Part shown: in pieces, positions 55,872 through 64,000 of the stretch
Layout of the letters: every line of letters begins with the position of its first letter
Numbering within the stretch: the stretch's first letter is position 1
Source: VBAS01 sp963773465
GTDB taxonomy: Bacteria > Bacteroidota > Bacteroidia > Chitinophagales > Chitinophagaceae
DNA: 64,000 nucleotides
Assembly: GCA_963773465.1 (NCBI GenBank)
Contig: CAVZBF010000004.1
Location: forward strand, 1,488,001 to 1,552,000
Direction of reading: 5' to 3'
Position numbers and translations under genes: made by a program
Notes under the pieces: model-generated
Databases searched by the model: none
Seen by the model: only the letters and a program-made list of their open reading frames with translations
What the model was told of the DNA's origin: nothing

Positions 55872-57911
55872 TTACTCAATCGATTGCAGCCGCATTAAGA
55901 ATCCGCCTCCGGGAGCTAAATGAATAGTTTCAACGCTTGTTTTTTTGAAAGCCTTTTCCATTAGTTCATAATCAGCACCATAGTTATGTGCATTCAATCC
56001 GTCCTTGCAAATTGTAGTTTTATAATTACTACTACTCAAAAAGTCAAAATGCAAAGTGATATCTCTTGGAATACTATTATTTAATGCTGCTATATACCAA
56101 TGTTCACCCTTTCTACGGGCCGTTACTATGTATTCACCAACTTTTCCATCCAGGATCTTTGTTTCGTCCCATGTAGTAGGAATGCTTCCAAGCAACTGCA
56201 TGAATTCCGGTTCTTTCAACCCCTGGCTGATATTACCGCTGAAGATCTGCAATGGACTATCATAAACAAGGAACATTGCAAGCTGGTGGCATCTTGTTCC
56301 AATACTCATTGGATTTTTTCCAATCGGCCTGAACTGATCTTTTTGCGCATTTAATAATAAGCCCGGTTCATAATCCAATGGACCCGCAAGCATTCTTGTA
56401 TAGGCAATGGCAACATTATGTTCCGGTGTTGCCAGTTCACTCCAGATATTCCATTCTGCACCCAGCACACCTTCCTGTGTAATGGCATTTGGCCAGGTAC
56501 GATTAAATCCTTTAGGCGGATATGCACCATGAAACATGATGGATATTTTATGATCAGCGCAAGCTTTGGCTATGCGATGATAAAAGTTTACCATCTTTTG
56601 ATCATCACGATCCATAAAATCCGTCATGATGGATGCAATACCCCATTTACTGAATTGTTTTAATGCGCTGTCGAGTTGTTTGTCAAGTGTAGAGCAAAGC
56701 GTCCAAAGCATCAATCGTATATTATTTTTATTTGCATAAGCCACTAGCTCATTCATATCGATATCGGGGTTGATCTTAAAAAGATCTTTTACTTCACTCC
56801 ATCCTGCATCAAGCATCACCTGGTCAAACCCAAATCGCTTTGCAAAATCAATATAATATTTATAGGTAGCTGTATTTAGTCCTGCTTTAAATGGTATGTT
56901 GAATAAATTGATACCTGTTATCCATTCATCAGTTCCTTTACCATACCTGATCCACGAAGGATCTTCAATTTTTGACTTATCGCCCAATAACCACAGCAGG
57001 TCATTATTGGGTAAATCGATATCTTTTTTTGCAACCAATACCGCACGCCATGGAAACATAACTGTTCCCTTTATCTTAGCTATATAATCAGCTCTTTCTT
57101 CCACAACATATTGTGGAAATTCTCCTTCCATCAATTTTTCTTTTATGGGGTAGGGTGCGAACACCCCTTGTAAACCCTGGTTTGTTTTTTGTAAAAACAT
57201 GCCGGGATAATCAATGAGGTTTGCATCAGAAATAGCAAGATGATAGCCATTTGGTAAGGAAACAGTGACAGGAGAATAAGTAAGCATCGTATCGGCGATC
57301 TCACTTAGTTGTTGTTTCTTATAGATCGCTTCAAAGCTTGTATGAAAACGGTCAACATTCTGTCGCTTGTCCATGTGTGCAAACCATATATTGGCTTTAT
57401 CATCCAATTCAAACAAGGCTGTTTCGTTTTTTATAAAAGCTGAATCATAAGATCCGGGATCTCCGCCAAAACGATAAGCCATTCCTTCATTATACATTCT
57501 GAATTGAAGAACATGAATGTGTGGGCTCCGGAATGAAAGCAATAGTTGATTGAAATGTTCGGTTATTTTTTTCTTTCGGTAAGGAACCGGAACAGATATT
57601 ATTTCTTTGGAAGACCGGATACTAAAATCCGATATCATCAGCCTATCGGATAACTTGCCGTGGCCGGTAACTTCAATGTCAAGTGATGAAGACTTTGTTA
57701 ATACATTTTCTCCCGCATATAAGGTCCATGAAATCTTTTTGTCAAAAATCACTACAAGCCGCATTGAGGAATCAGGAGAATAAAGCAAGAAAGATTCTTG
57801 ATTTTCAAAACTGCTTAAGCGGCTTTGCAGGTTTACCGGCATTTCATAAAGCGGTTGTGCCTGCAGAATAATTGAGAGGTGAAGGCTGTATATAACAAGT
57901 ATAAACTTCAT
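55872..57911 (-). CDS. Glycoside hydrolase family 97 protein (a)
   Basis: A 679-residue exported GH97 enzyme. Signal peptide ILVIYSLHLSIILQAQ. The N-terminal super-sandwich (LQSRLSSFENQESFLLYSPD) is followed by a TIM barrel with DQVMLDAGWSEVKDL, IRLMLWTLCS, IMTDFMDRDDQKMVNFYHRI and FHGAYPPKGFNRTWPNAIT, then a C-terminal beta domain (APGGGFLMRLQSIE). The DFMDRDDQ segment has the Asp expected for the retaining branch, and so a retaining alpha-galactosidase-type activity is the closest guess, but alpha-glucosidase is possible. It acts in the periplasm. It is immediately downstream (three bases) of the GH3 gene and upstream of the DUF4091 gene. Confidence 0.88.
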   Translation of the reverse strand: MKFILVIYSLHLSIILQAQPLYEMPVNLQSRLSSFENQESFLLYSPDSSMRLVVIFDKKISWTLYAGENVLTKSSSLDIEVTGHGKLSDRLMISDFSIRSSKEIISVPVPYRKKKITEHFNQLLLSFRSPHIHVLQFRMYNEGMAYRFGGDPGSYDSAFIKNETALFELDDKANIWFAHMDKRQNVDRFHTSFEAIYKKQQLSEIADTMLTYSPVTVSLPNGYHLAISDANLIDYPGMFLQKTNQGLQGVFAPYPIKEKLMEGEFPQYVVEERADYIAKIKGTVMFPWRAVLVAKKDIDLPNNDLLWLLGDKSKIEDPSWIRYGKGTDEWITGINLFNIPFKAGLNTATYKYYIDFAKRFGFDQVMLDAGWSEVKDLFKINPDIDMNELVAYANKNNIRLMLWTLCSTLDKQLDSALKQFSKWGIASIMTDFMDRDDQKMVNFYHRIAKACADHKISIMFHGAYPPKGFNRTWPNAITQEGVLGAEWNIWSELATPEHNVAIAYTRMLAGPLDYEPGLLLNAQKDQFRPIGKNPMSIGTRCHQLAMFLVYDSPLQIFSGNISQGLKEPEFMQLLGSIPTTWDETKILDGKVGEYIVTARRKGEHWYIAALNNSIPRDITLHFDFLSSSNYKTTICKDGLNAHNYGADYELMEKAFKKTSVETIHLAPGGGFLMRLQSIE

Positions 57912-57914
57912 TGT

Positions 57915-60221
57915 TTATTTTGTCCAGTTTATCTTTTCTTTTTTTACATCCCTCGAATTTCCACCGATCATAATTTCAAACTCACCAGCTTCCCAGTCGT
58001 AGAGTAAGCTATTGTTGCCGGTATTGGTTTGATAATAATATTTCAGGTCATTTGGAGTGATACTAAATGAGACAGTTTTAGTTTCACCAGCCTTCAATTC
58101 TATTTTCTGAAAACCTTTCAATTCCGTAAGAGGTCTTGTGTTTGTGCCTACAAGATCTCTTAAATATAGTTGTACAACTTCTTTCCCATCATACTTTCCA
58201 TTGTTTGTAACGGCAATGCTGGCTGTCAATGTTTGATTGCCTTTTAATGAGGCAGAACTTAATTTCAGGTCACCATATGTATAGTTCGAGTATCCCAATC
58301 CAAAGCCAAAAGGATAAAGAGGATCATTGCTTACATCAAGGTAATTACTCTGGAATTTCTGAAACCATGGCCCGCTCAAAGGGCGGCCGGTATTTTTATG
58401 ATTATAGAATAGCGGAACCTGTCCTACATTTTGAGGCCATGTCGTGGTAAGCTTGCCGGAAGGATTTACATCTCCGAACAATACATCAGCGATTGCATAA
58501 CCGCCTTCGCTGCCACCAAACCAAACATTCAGGATGGCGGGAACATTATCATTTTCCCATTTGATCGTTAAAGGTCTTCCTGTAAATAAAACGAGTATTA
58601 CCGGTTTTCCTGTTTTTAATAATGCTTTTAATAGATCTTTTTGTGTTTCAGGAATATCAAGATTTGTACGGCTAGATGCTTCACCAGTCATTTCTGCTGC
58701 TTCACCTAATGCAGCAACAATTACATCAGCCTGGTTTGCTACACTCACCGCTTCAGCAATTATATCCGCAGCAGGGCGGTTATCTCTTTGCAATGATTTC
58801 CCAAACATGGTCGCTCGTTGTTCAAAAGCTGCATCTGCATCGAGATTAGAGCCTTTTGCATAAACAACTTTTGCTTTGTCGCCTGCTACTGAATTTATTC
58901 CTGCCAACAACGAAGTTGCTTTAGAAAAATTTGCTGCTACACTCCAGGTACCAGGCATATTCTCTTTGCTGTCTGCCAATGGACCGATCAATGCAATAGT
59001 TCCTGATTTTTTCAGGGGCAATATATTGTTCTGATTCTTTAAAAGAACAAAGCAATCAGCAGCTATCTTTCTTGCTTCATTTCTATTGGCGTCAGTAAAT
59101 ACATCTGTTTTAGCACGGTTCTCATCACAATATTTATAAGGATCATCAAACAAGCCAAGTTTGTACTTTGCTTCAAGGATAACGCGACAGGCATTATCTA
59201 TTTCCTGTTGAGTTACTTTGCCTTCCTGCAGTGATTTTTTAAGTGTATTCAAATATCCTTCTCCGACCATATCCATATGCACGCCTGCTTTCAAAGACAA
59301 TGCAGTCACAGTTTGAAGATCACCCATACCATGTGCTATCATTTCATTATTCCCGGTATAATCAGTAACAACAAAACCTTTAAAGCCCCATTGCTTACGC
59401 AACACATCTGTCATTAAATATTTATTTGCAGTTGCCGGAATACCATTTATATCATTGAACGAAGCCATTACAGAGCCAACACCTGCTTCAACAGCAGCTT
59501 TATACGGTGGTAAATGTTCATTATGCATTCTTGTTAAACTCATATCGGTTGTGTTATAGTCACGACCAGCTTCTGCAGCGCCATATAGTGCATAATGTTT
59601 AACGCACGACATGATATTGCGATTTGTTTTCAGATCACCCTGGTAGCCTTTCACCATTGCTTTGGCAATCTGAGATCCGAGATAGACATCTTCACCACTG
59701 CCTTCGGCAATGCGGCCCCAGCGCGGATCACGTGCTATATCAACCATGGGAGAAAATGTCCAGCATATTCCTTGCGAACTTGCTTCGGATGCTGCGATCT
59801 GTGCACTCCGTTCAATTGCTTTCATATCCCAGCTGCAACTTAAACCAATTGGTATTGGAAATACAGTTTCATATCCATGGATCACATCCATCCCAAATAT
59901 CAGCGGGATTTTTAAGCGGCTTTCTTCAACCGCAACTTTTTGCACGGCTTTTATTTTATCGACTCCTTTGATGTTAAATAATCCACCCACTTTTCCTTCC
60001 TTGATCTTTTTACCAATATCTGAATTGGACGCCTGCCCTGTTACGATATCGCCGGCACCAGGCAAGTTCAACTGACCAATCTTTTCTTCCAGTGTCATTT
60101 TTTTCATTAATGCATCAACGAAGGTTTTCATCCGATAGCTATCGGATTTTGCATCTTGTGTTTGCGCAATAACAAAATGTGTAAACAGAAGAGCTGCAAT
60201 AATTATAATGTTTCGTTTCAT
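57915..60221 (-). CDS. bglX: Beta-glucosidase, GH3 family (BglX-like)
   Basis: A 768-residue exported GH3 enzyme. Signal peptide IIIIAALLFTHFVIA. N-terminal TIM barrel: LIFGMDVIHGYETVFPIPIG, WTFSPMVDIARDPRWGRIAE, and the nucleophile region FKGFVVTDYTGNNEM (Asp about 285). The C-terminal alpha/beta sandwich and fibronectin-like domain (KVVQLYLRDLVGTNTRPLTE, FSITPNDLKYYY) complete the typical BglX architecture. It hydrolyses beta-linked glucose or xylose residues in the periplasm. It is part of a tight operon (11 bases after GH97b and three before GH97a). Confidence 0.93.
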   Translation of the reverse strand: MKRNIIIIAALLFTHFVIAQTQDAKSDSYRMKTFVDALMKKMTLEEKIGQLNLPGAGDIVTGQASNSDIGKKIKEGKVGGLFNIKGVDKIKAVQKVAVEESRLKIPLIFGMDVIHGYETVFPIPIGLSCSWDMKAIERSAQIAASEASSQGICWTFSPMVDIARDPRWGRIAEGSGEDVYLGSQIAKAMVKGYQGDLKTNRNIMSCVKHYALYGAAEAGRDYNTTDMSLTRMHNEHLPPYKAAVEAGVGSVMASFNDINGIPATANKYLMTDVLRKQWGFKGFVVTDYTGNNEMIAHGMGDLQTVTALSLKAGVHMDMVGEGYLNTLKKSLQEGKVTQQEIDNACRVILEAKYKLGLFDDPYKYCDENRAKTDVFTDANRNEARKIAADCFVLLKNQNNILPLKKSGTIALIGPLADSKENMPGTWSVAANFSKATSLLAGINSVAGDKAKVVYAKGSNLDADAAFEQRATMFGKSLQRDNRPAADIIAEAVSVANQADVIVAALGEAAEMTGEASSRTNLDIPETQKDLLKALLKTGKPVILVLFTGRPLTIKWENDNVPAILNVWFGGSEGGYAIADVLFGDVNPSGKLTTTWPQNVGQVPLFYNHKNTGRPLSGPWFQKFQSNYLDVSNDPLYPFGFGLGYSNYTYGDLKLSSASLKGNQTLTASIAVTNNGKYDGKEVVQLYLRDLVGTNTRPLTELKGFQKIELKAGETKTVSFSITPNDLKYYYQTNTGNNSLLYDWEAGEFEIMIGGNSRDVKKEKINWTK

Positions 60222-60232
60222 GTATGTGGTTT

Positions 60233-62236
60233 TTATTTTTTTATTTTATCCAGGATGATGATATTTCCGCCTCCGGGTGCCATTGTTAATTTCAGAATAG
60301 TGGTTTTATCAACAATTCTATTTTGTTTGATCAAATGGTTTGCATTTTCATTGGCATCGGGTGCATCACTATAAATTTCTGCTTTATATTTTCCCGGTGG
60401 TAAGAATTTAAAAGCAATATTTATTTCCCTTGCTTTATTATTGGTAATGGTGCCAATATACCATCTATCGTTTTTACGACGGGCAATTGAAATATATTGG
60501 TCAAGTTCTGCTGCTACCACATGAGTTGCATCCCATGTTCCGGGTATTTTTTTTATTACTTCAAAGCCCGGCTGCCCAATATATGCATCAGGATAATCAC
60601 ATACCATTGGCAAATAATTTTCAAGAACAACATACATCGCCAGCATGTGGCAACGGGTTCCCATTACATAAGGCCGGATGTTTTGTACAATGAATTTATC
60701 AGTTGGCAATGCATTGAATCCGCCCTGGTGATAATCTGTAGCACCAGCCAACATTCTTGTAAAAACAATATTCAGATCTGCATCCGGGGTTATAATCTTA
60801 TCCCATTTATGATATTCATAATTCATGGCGCCTTCACGGGTAAATTCATTTGGATACGTACGATGAAGACCTGTTGGTTTATAGGCACCATGAAACTGTA
60901 TATGCAAACGATGCTTCGCTGCTTTTTGTAAAATTTCTGTTTGAATATTCACCATTTCCTGGTCATCACGATCCATAAAATCAACCATCATTCCGCTAAG
61001 TCCCCATTTTTCAAACAAGGCAAAAGCAGTATCCAGTTTTGGATACAACGCTTTCCAATGCGTCCATACACGAATACCAACGCCTTTCTTTTTTCCATAA
61101 TCACAGATCTGTTTCATATCTAAACCGGCGACTGGTTTTGTTATATCCGCATTTTTGCCCGGTTGATAACCTTCTCCATCATTCGTGTACCATTCATGTC
61201 CGCCGTATTCGACCACTGAATGATACCTTATATTATTAGCAGCGCAAAAATCAATGTAATATTTATTGGTTTCAAAATTATTGCCGCCGGTAACGGTGTC
61301 CGGAATAACGGTACCATTCCACCAGGGAAATGTACTGGTGCCCGGTTGTATCCAGCTCACATCCTTAAGAGAGGATGGAGCGTTTAAACTGGTAATGATA
61401 TTTGATTCTACCAATGCGCCCAACCTGTCACTGATTAATAATACACGCCATGGACTATTGTGCGGAAGTGTTGCTTTTACTTTTATAGCGCCATCCTTTA
61501 AAGACGAGTTAAGTTGCTGGTTTGGTAATGGTGATAATTTACTTCTGAGAATACCGTTTTTTTTTGATAAGTACATGCCGGCATAATCCAGCAATGCTGC
61601 TTCCGTGATCGCCATATATGTTTTATTCGGAAATTGAAATAAAGCCGGCATATCCATTAACGTGTCTTCTTTGATCTCACTTAAAGGACCGGTCGTATAT
61701 AATCCTTCATGTGAAGTAGTAAAATTTGGAAGCAATAGTGCCTTTACAACAGGATTGGTTGTAAAACGGAATTGTGTTATTTCATCAAGCAATGTAAAAG
61801 AGGACCGGTTAACTTGTTTTGGAAAGGAATACCTGAAAGCCACGCCATCATTAAAAACCCTCACTTCAATATTGAACTTGTAATTTTTATTTAGTTTATC
61901 CTGCAGTGAAATTATGGCTTGCCGGTAATGATTTTTTACCGTGCTTGCTTTGCCAACTATCAATTGATAACTTTCATTTACTTCTTTATGAACAGCCGGT
62001 GCGCTGATAAACGATTGCTTCAACATGCCCATTCCTTCAAGGTTAATGTTGAGCGAGGAATTTTCTATCAGGAATTTTTTTTTAAAAGCGATGGAATAAA
62101 CGGGAACGTCTTCATTTGCCTTCAGAATAAATTGGATCCGGCCATCTGGCGATGTTACGCGAACATTATTCTGAGCAAAAAGAAGCGCTGGGGAAAAGAA
62201 GGAGAAAAAAAATAATATGGACAGGCATTTTCTCAT
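60233..62236 (-). CDS. Glycoside hydrolase family 97 protein (b)
   Basis: A second GH97 enzyme of 667 residues. Signal peptide ILFFFSFFSPALLFAQ. Family signatures: VTSPDGRIQFILKAN, AVHKEVNESYQLIVG, HSVVEYGGHEWYTN, GVGIRVWTHWKALYPKLD, MMVDFMDRDDQEMVNIQTEI, FHGAYKPTGLHRTYPNEFTR. The Asp in DFMDRDDQ is the retaining-type nucleophile candidate as in the other GH97 here. Overall identity with paralogue (a) looks moderate, so they probably have different substrates. The start is ATG at 62236; a GTG at 62239 immediately before it would add one residue. It is next to the SGNH gene stop. Confidence 0.88.
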   Translation of the reverse strand: MRKCLSILFFFSFFSPALLFAQNNVRVTSPDGRIQFILKANEDVPVYSIAFKKKFLIENSSLNINLEGMGMLKQSFISAPAVHKEVNESYQLIVGKASTVKNHYRQAIISLQDKLNKNYKFNIEVRVFNDGVAFRYSFPKQVNRSSFTLLDEITQFRFTTNPVVKALLLPNFTTSHEGLYTTGPLSEIKEDTLMDMPALFQFPNKTYMAITEAALLDYAGMYLSKKNGILRSKLSPLPNQQLNSSLKDGAIKVKATLPHNSPWRVLLISDRLGALVESNIITSLNAPSSLKDVSWIQPGTSTFPWWNGTVIPDTVTGGNNFETNKYYIDFCAANNIRYHSVVEYGGHEWYTNDGEGYQPGKNADITKPVAGLDMKQICDYGKKKGVGIRVWTHWKALYPKLDTAFALFEKWGLSGMMVDFMDRDDQEMVNIQTEILQKAAKHRLHIQFHGAYKPTGLHRTYPNEFTREGAMNYEYHKWDKIITPDADLNIVFTRMLAGATDYHQGGFNALPTDKFIVQNIRPYVMGTRCHMLAMYVVLENYLPMVCDYPDAYIGQPGFEVIKKIPGTWDATHVVAAELDQYISIARRKNDRWYIGTITNNKAREINIAFKFLPPGKYKAEIYSDAPDANENANHLIKQNRIVDKTTILKLTMAPGGGNIIILDKIKK

Positions 62237-62239
62237 CAC

Positions 62240-62932
62240 TTACTTTATCAAATAAGGCCCGATTTCTTTTTTCCAGATCGCATAACCTTTGGCATTCATA
62301 TGCAAACTATCTTCTAAAAATATTTCCGGAATTGGTTGACCCGATTCGTTCAGCATTTGTCCATGTACATCGATAAAAGCGGTATTTTTTTGAGTGGCAA
62401 GAAAATCTTTGATCAGTTGATTACCCTCCCGCATTTTGGAAAATAAATGACGCCTGCTTGGACTGGGTTTCATTGAAACATAGGCGACCGGCACGTCATT
62501 AATTTTTTCTCTTATTATTTGAAACAATTCTTTGAATCGTTCAAATACCATTGCTGATGTTACCGTATCAGAAGATGCCAGGTCATTTTCACCACAGTAA
62601 ATAATTATTTGTTTTGGCTGATAAGGAAAAATAATATCCTTTGTATATCGTATTTGATCTAATAAGATAGAACCCCCAAAACCTCTGTTAATAATCGTAT
62701 AACCCGGAAAATAATCCTGAACATCTTTCCAGTTAGTAAACGAAGAACTGCCGATAAAGAGAATGGCATTTTTCGGAGGGAAAGCAACAGAGTCCTGCTT
62801 TTTGAAGTTTTGAATATCACTCCAAAACGGAGGAGGAGGTGGTTCGGGTATTTCTTTTTCTATGGTAACCTTATTAACATTCCTGCATGCTGCCAAAAAG
62901 AAAAATAATAAGATGTATAAATAAGTTTTCAT
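62240..62932 (-). CDS. SGNH/GDSL-family hydrolase (lipoprotein)
   Basis: A 230-residue lipoprotein (ILLFFFLAACRN, Cys at about 16) of the SGNH hydrolase superfamily. Block I is LFIGSSSFTNW with the nucleophile Ser, block II INRGFGGS, block III YCGENDLASS (Asn) and block V EDSLHMNAKGY (Asp-x-x-His). The group includes acetyl xylan/pectin esterases and lipases. It probably removes ester groups from polysaccharide, working with the glycosidases. It overlaps the stop of the upstream F5/8-type gene by four bases (ATGA). Confidence 0.9.
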   Translation of the reverse strand: MKTYLYILLFFFLAACRNVNKVTIEKEIPEPPPPPFWSDIQNFKKQDSVAFPPKNAILFIGSSSFTNWKDVQDYFPGYTIINRGFGGSILLDQIRYTKDIIFPYQPKQIIIYCGENDLASSDTVTSAMVFERFKELFQIIREKINDVPVAYVSMKPSPSRRHLFSKMREGNQLIKDFLATQKNTAFIDVHGQMLNESGQPIPEIFLEDSLHMNAKGYAIWKKEIGPYLIK

Positions 62933-64000
62933 TTTACTTCAATGATTTTAGATCTTTCTGAGACGCCATTTTCATTAATGGCTTCAATGCAATAATAATA
63001 TGTCTTTTGAGAATCCATTGCTTTCATCCAGTATTCATTATTGGCATGTACCATAATGCTTGTATACAATTTATCTGGATGTGTGCCGTAATAAATATTA
63101 TAAGCAAAAGCATTGTCAACCGGTTTCCATTTTATAAAAGCGCTGCGTTTATCTTTTTCTGTACGCAATACAATAAAACCTTTTACGGGATCTGGTTTTG
63201 CACCATTGCCATTTCCAAATACCCGTAAACCACTGATGGCAAATTTGCCGGTGGGCATATGAATATTTTCAAGCTTGATAAATCTTGCCTGTACAGGTTT
63301 TTCTAATTCTACATAATCATGCGGTACATCTTTTTTATTGGCGCTTTTATCTGCTAATACATTCCATTTTACTCCATCAATTGAATAATAAAGTTTGTAC
63401 TGATGATAAAGACCCAATGTTTTCCCCAAAAAAATTGTATCCATTTCTTTGGGAAATGATACATCCTGGTCGGCATAGTTAATTTGTATTGCATTCACTG
63501 TTGATACATTGCCAAGATCGGTTTGTATCCATTCACCTTTATTAGATGTTACAGCACTCCAGTAAGTTTTCGCTAATTCATCTACTGCATTATTTGCATG
63601 ATATCCACCCAGCGTAGAAGATACCTGCACTGGTTTGTTATAGTTAAGCAACATCCAGCCGGTAAAATAAGGAGAGGCCCCCTCCCGACCTCCCCCGTAA
63701 GGGAAAGCGACTTCTTTGGGACGGTCGGGATGGGCTGGTAAATAATGAGGGTAATCGCCAAATGTAGTATTACACCACATCATACCATCCTTATCAAAAC
63801 CTGTGGGCCAAATACCCAAGTCTTCGTTCAAATGTATTTTTTACAGAGATGACTGTAGTGGATATATGCCAGTAATTTTTATACCTATCCTGGAACGTAG
63901 CACCATGCCCTGCACCACGAACAAAACCACCAAGCTTAAAACTTAAAGGATCGGACATTGCTTCAAACGGTCCAAGCGGACCATCACCCATTAATAACCC
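62929..64000 (-). pseudogene. F5/8-type, GH43-like exported protein, 5' end outside window, one frameshift
   Basis: The 3' part of a large protein that begins beyond the window. The upstream piece (64000 to about 63830) shows GDGPLGPFEAMSDPLSFK, KLGGFVRGAGHGATFQDRY and YWHISTTVISVKNTFERRL, which looks like a glycosidase beta-propeller end (family 43-like). The frame changes near 63825; the other frame continues GIWPTGFDKDGMMWCNTTFG. An F5/8 (discoidin) domain follows, with ELAKTYWSAVTSNKGEWIQT and DLGNVSTVNAIQINYAD, and a fibronectin III domain (AFIKWKPVDNAFAYNIYY). A 40-base GC-rich repeat is inserted in frame at about 63675-63716. The exact family needs the missing N terminus. Confidence 0.7.
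63675..63716. repeat. GC-rich repeat inserted in frame in a coding region
   Basis: GGCCCCCTCCCGACCTCCCC then CGTAAGGGAAAGCG. It resembles intergenic repeat types common in the phylum and adds about 13 residues (FPYGGGREGASP) between AHPDRPK and YFTGWMLLNY. It leaves the frame open. Confidence 0.5.

Noticed and set aside
1..64000. tRNA, rRNA or riboswitch genes, including a Moco riboswitch before moaA or moeA
   Set aside because: No cloverleaf, conserved rRNA stretch or known aptamer core was recognised on either strand by eye.

Overview
The window looks like a chromosomal segment from a member of the Bacteroidota, most probably a Chitinophagaceae-type soil or freshwater bacterium. This is inferred from low G+C, lipoprotein-rich secreted proteins, a T9SS-type C-terminal sorting domain, GH97/GH3 glycosidases, a TAnnTTTG-type promoter, and intergenic palindromic repeats of the GGGGCTAAAGCCCC kind. 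No rRNA or tRNA gene was recognised, so the taxon rests on protein style only.

Layout. 0-3.9 kb: a broken DUF1080 lipoprotein, an aldo/keto reductase, an SDR, a PepSY-like lipoprotein and a monoheme cytochrome c. 3.9-30.4 kb: a molybdenum-hydroxylase island. It has three Mo-hydroxylases: IorAB-type pair 1 (minus strand, 3.9-6.6 kb), a four-subunit CoxGSLM-type enzyme with form-II-like active-site motif (13.3-18 kb), and IorAB-type pair 2 with a diheme cytochrome c (26.8-30.4 kb). Maturation factors are XdhC, MocA-like cytidylyltransferase, a MoxR/CoxD ATPase, a VWA/CoxE protein and CoxG. A Moco pathway set lies on the plus strand: moaA, moeA, moaD, moeB-rhodanese, moaE and a moaC-mogA fusion, together with a TauE/SafE permease and a small sulfite-oxidase-like protein. 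The island is rich in repeats: an 18-bp minisatellite, a 242-bp tandem repeat, a 1.4-kb array of palindromes mixed with partial copies of the moxR 5' end, and dispersed GC-rich palindromes sitting exactly at gene ends. An IS110-family element with a candidate bridge RNA lies between coxG and moaA.

30.4-44.3 kb: mostly minus-strand housekeeping genes: ABC exporter, acyl-CoA ligase, TPR protein, DUF1015, serC, a 1275-residue secreted metallophosphoesterase, an S1/P1-nuclease or phospholipase C-like protein and a DUF502 membrane protein. 44.3-51.5 kb: a TetR-TolC-adaptor-RND efflux operon with a recognisable promoter/operator and a terminator. 52-64 kb: a minus-strand polysaccharide-degradation operon: F5/8-type protein running off the window, SGNH hydrolase, GH97, GH3 (BglX-like), GH97, DUF4091/GH123-like and DUF5107 protein. 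No SusC/SusD is in view.

In the inferred scheme the Moco genes make MPT-cytosine-type cofactor, XdhC and MocA mature and load it, Tat-exported IorB subunits carry the partner FeS subunits out, and c-type cytochromes take the electrons. The coxDE genes finish the CoxL active site.

At least a dozen otherwise good genes are split by single-base frame changes, about ten of them between 19.5 and 25.5 kb. Either the assembly has uncorrected indels or the Moco pathway is decaying; reads must decide.
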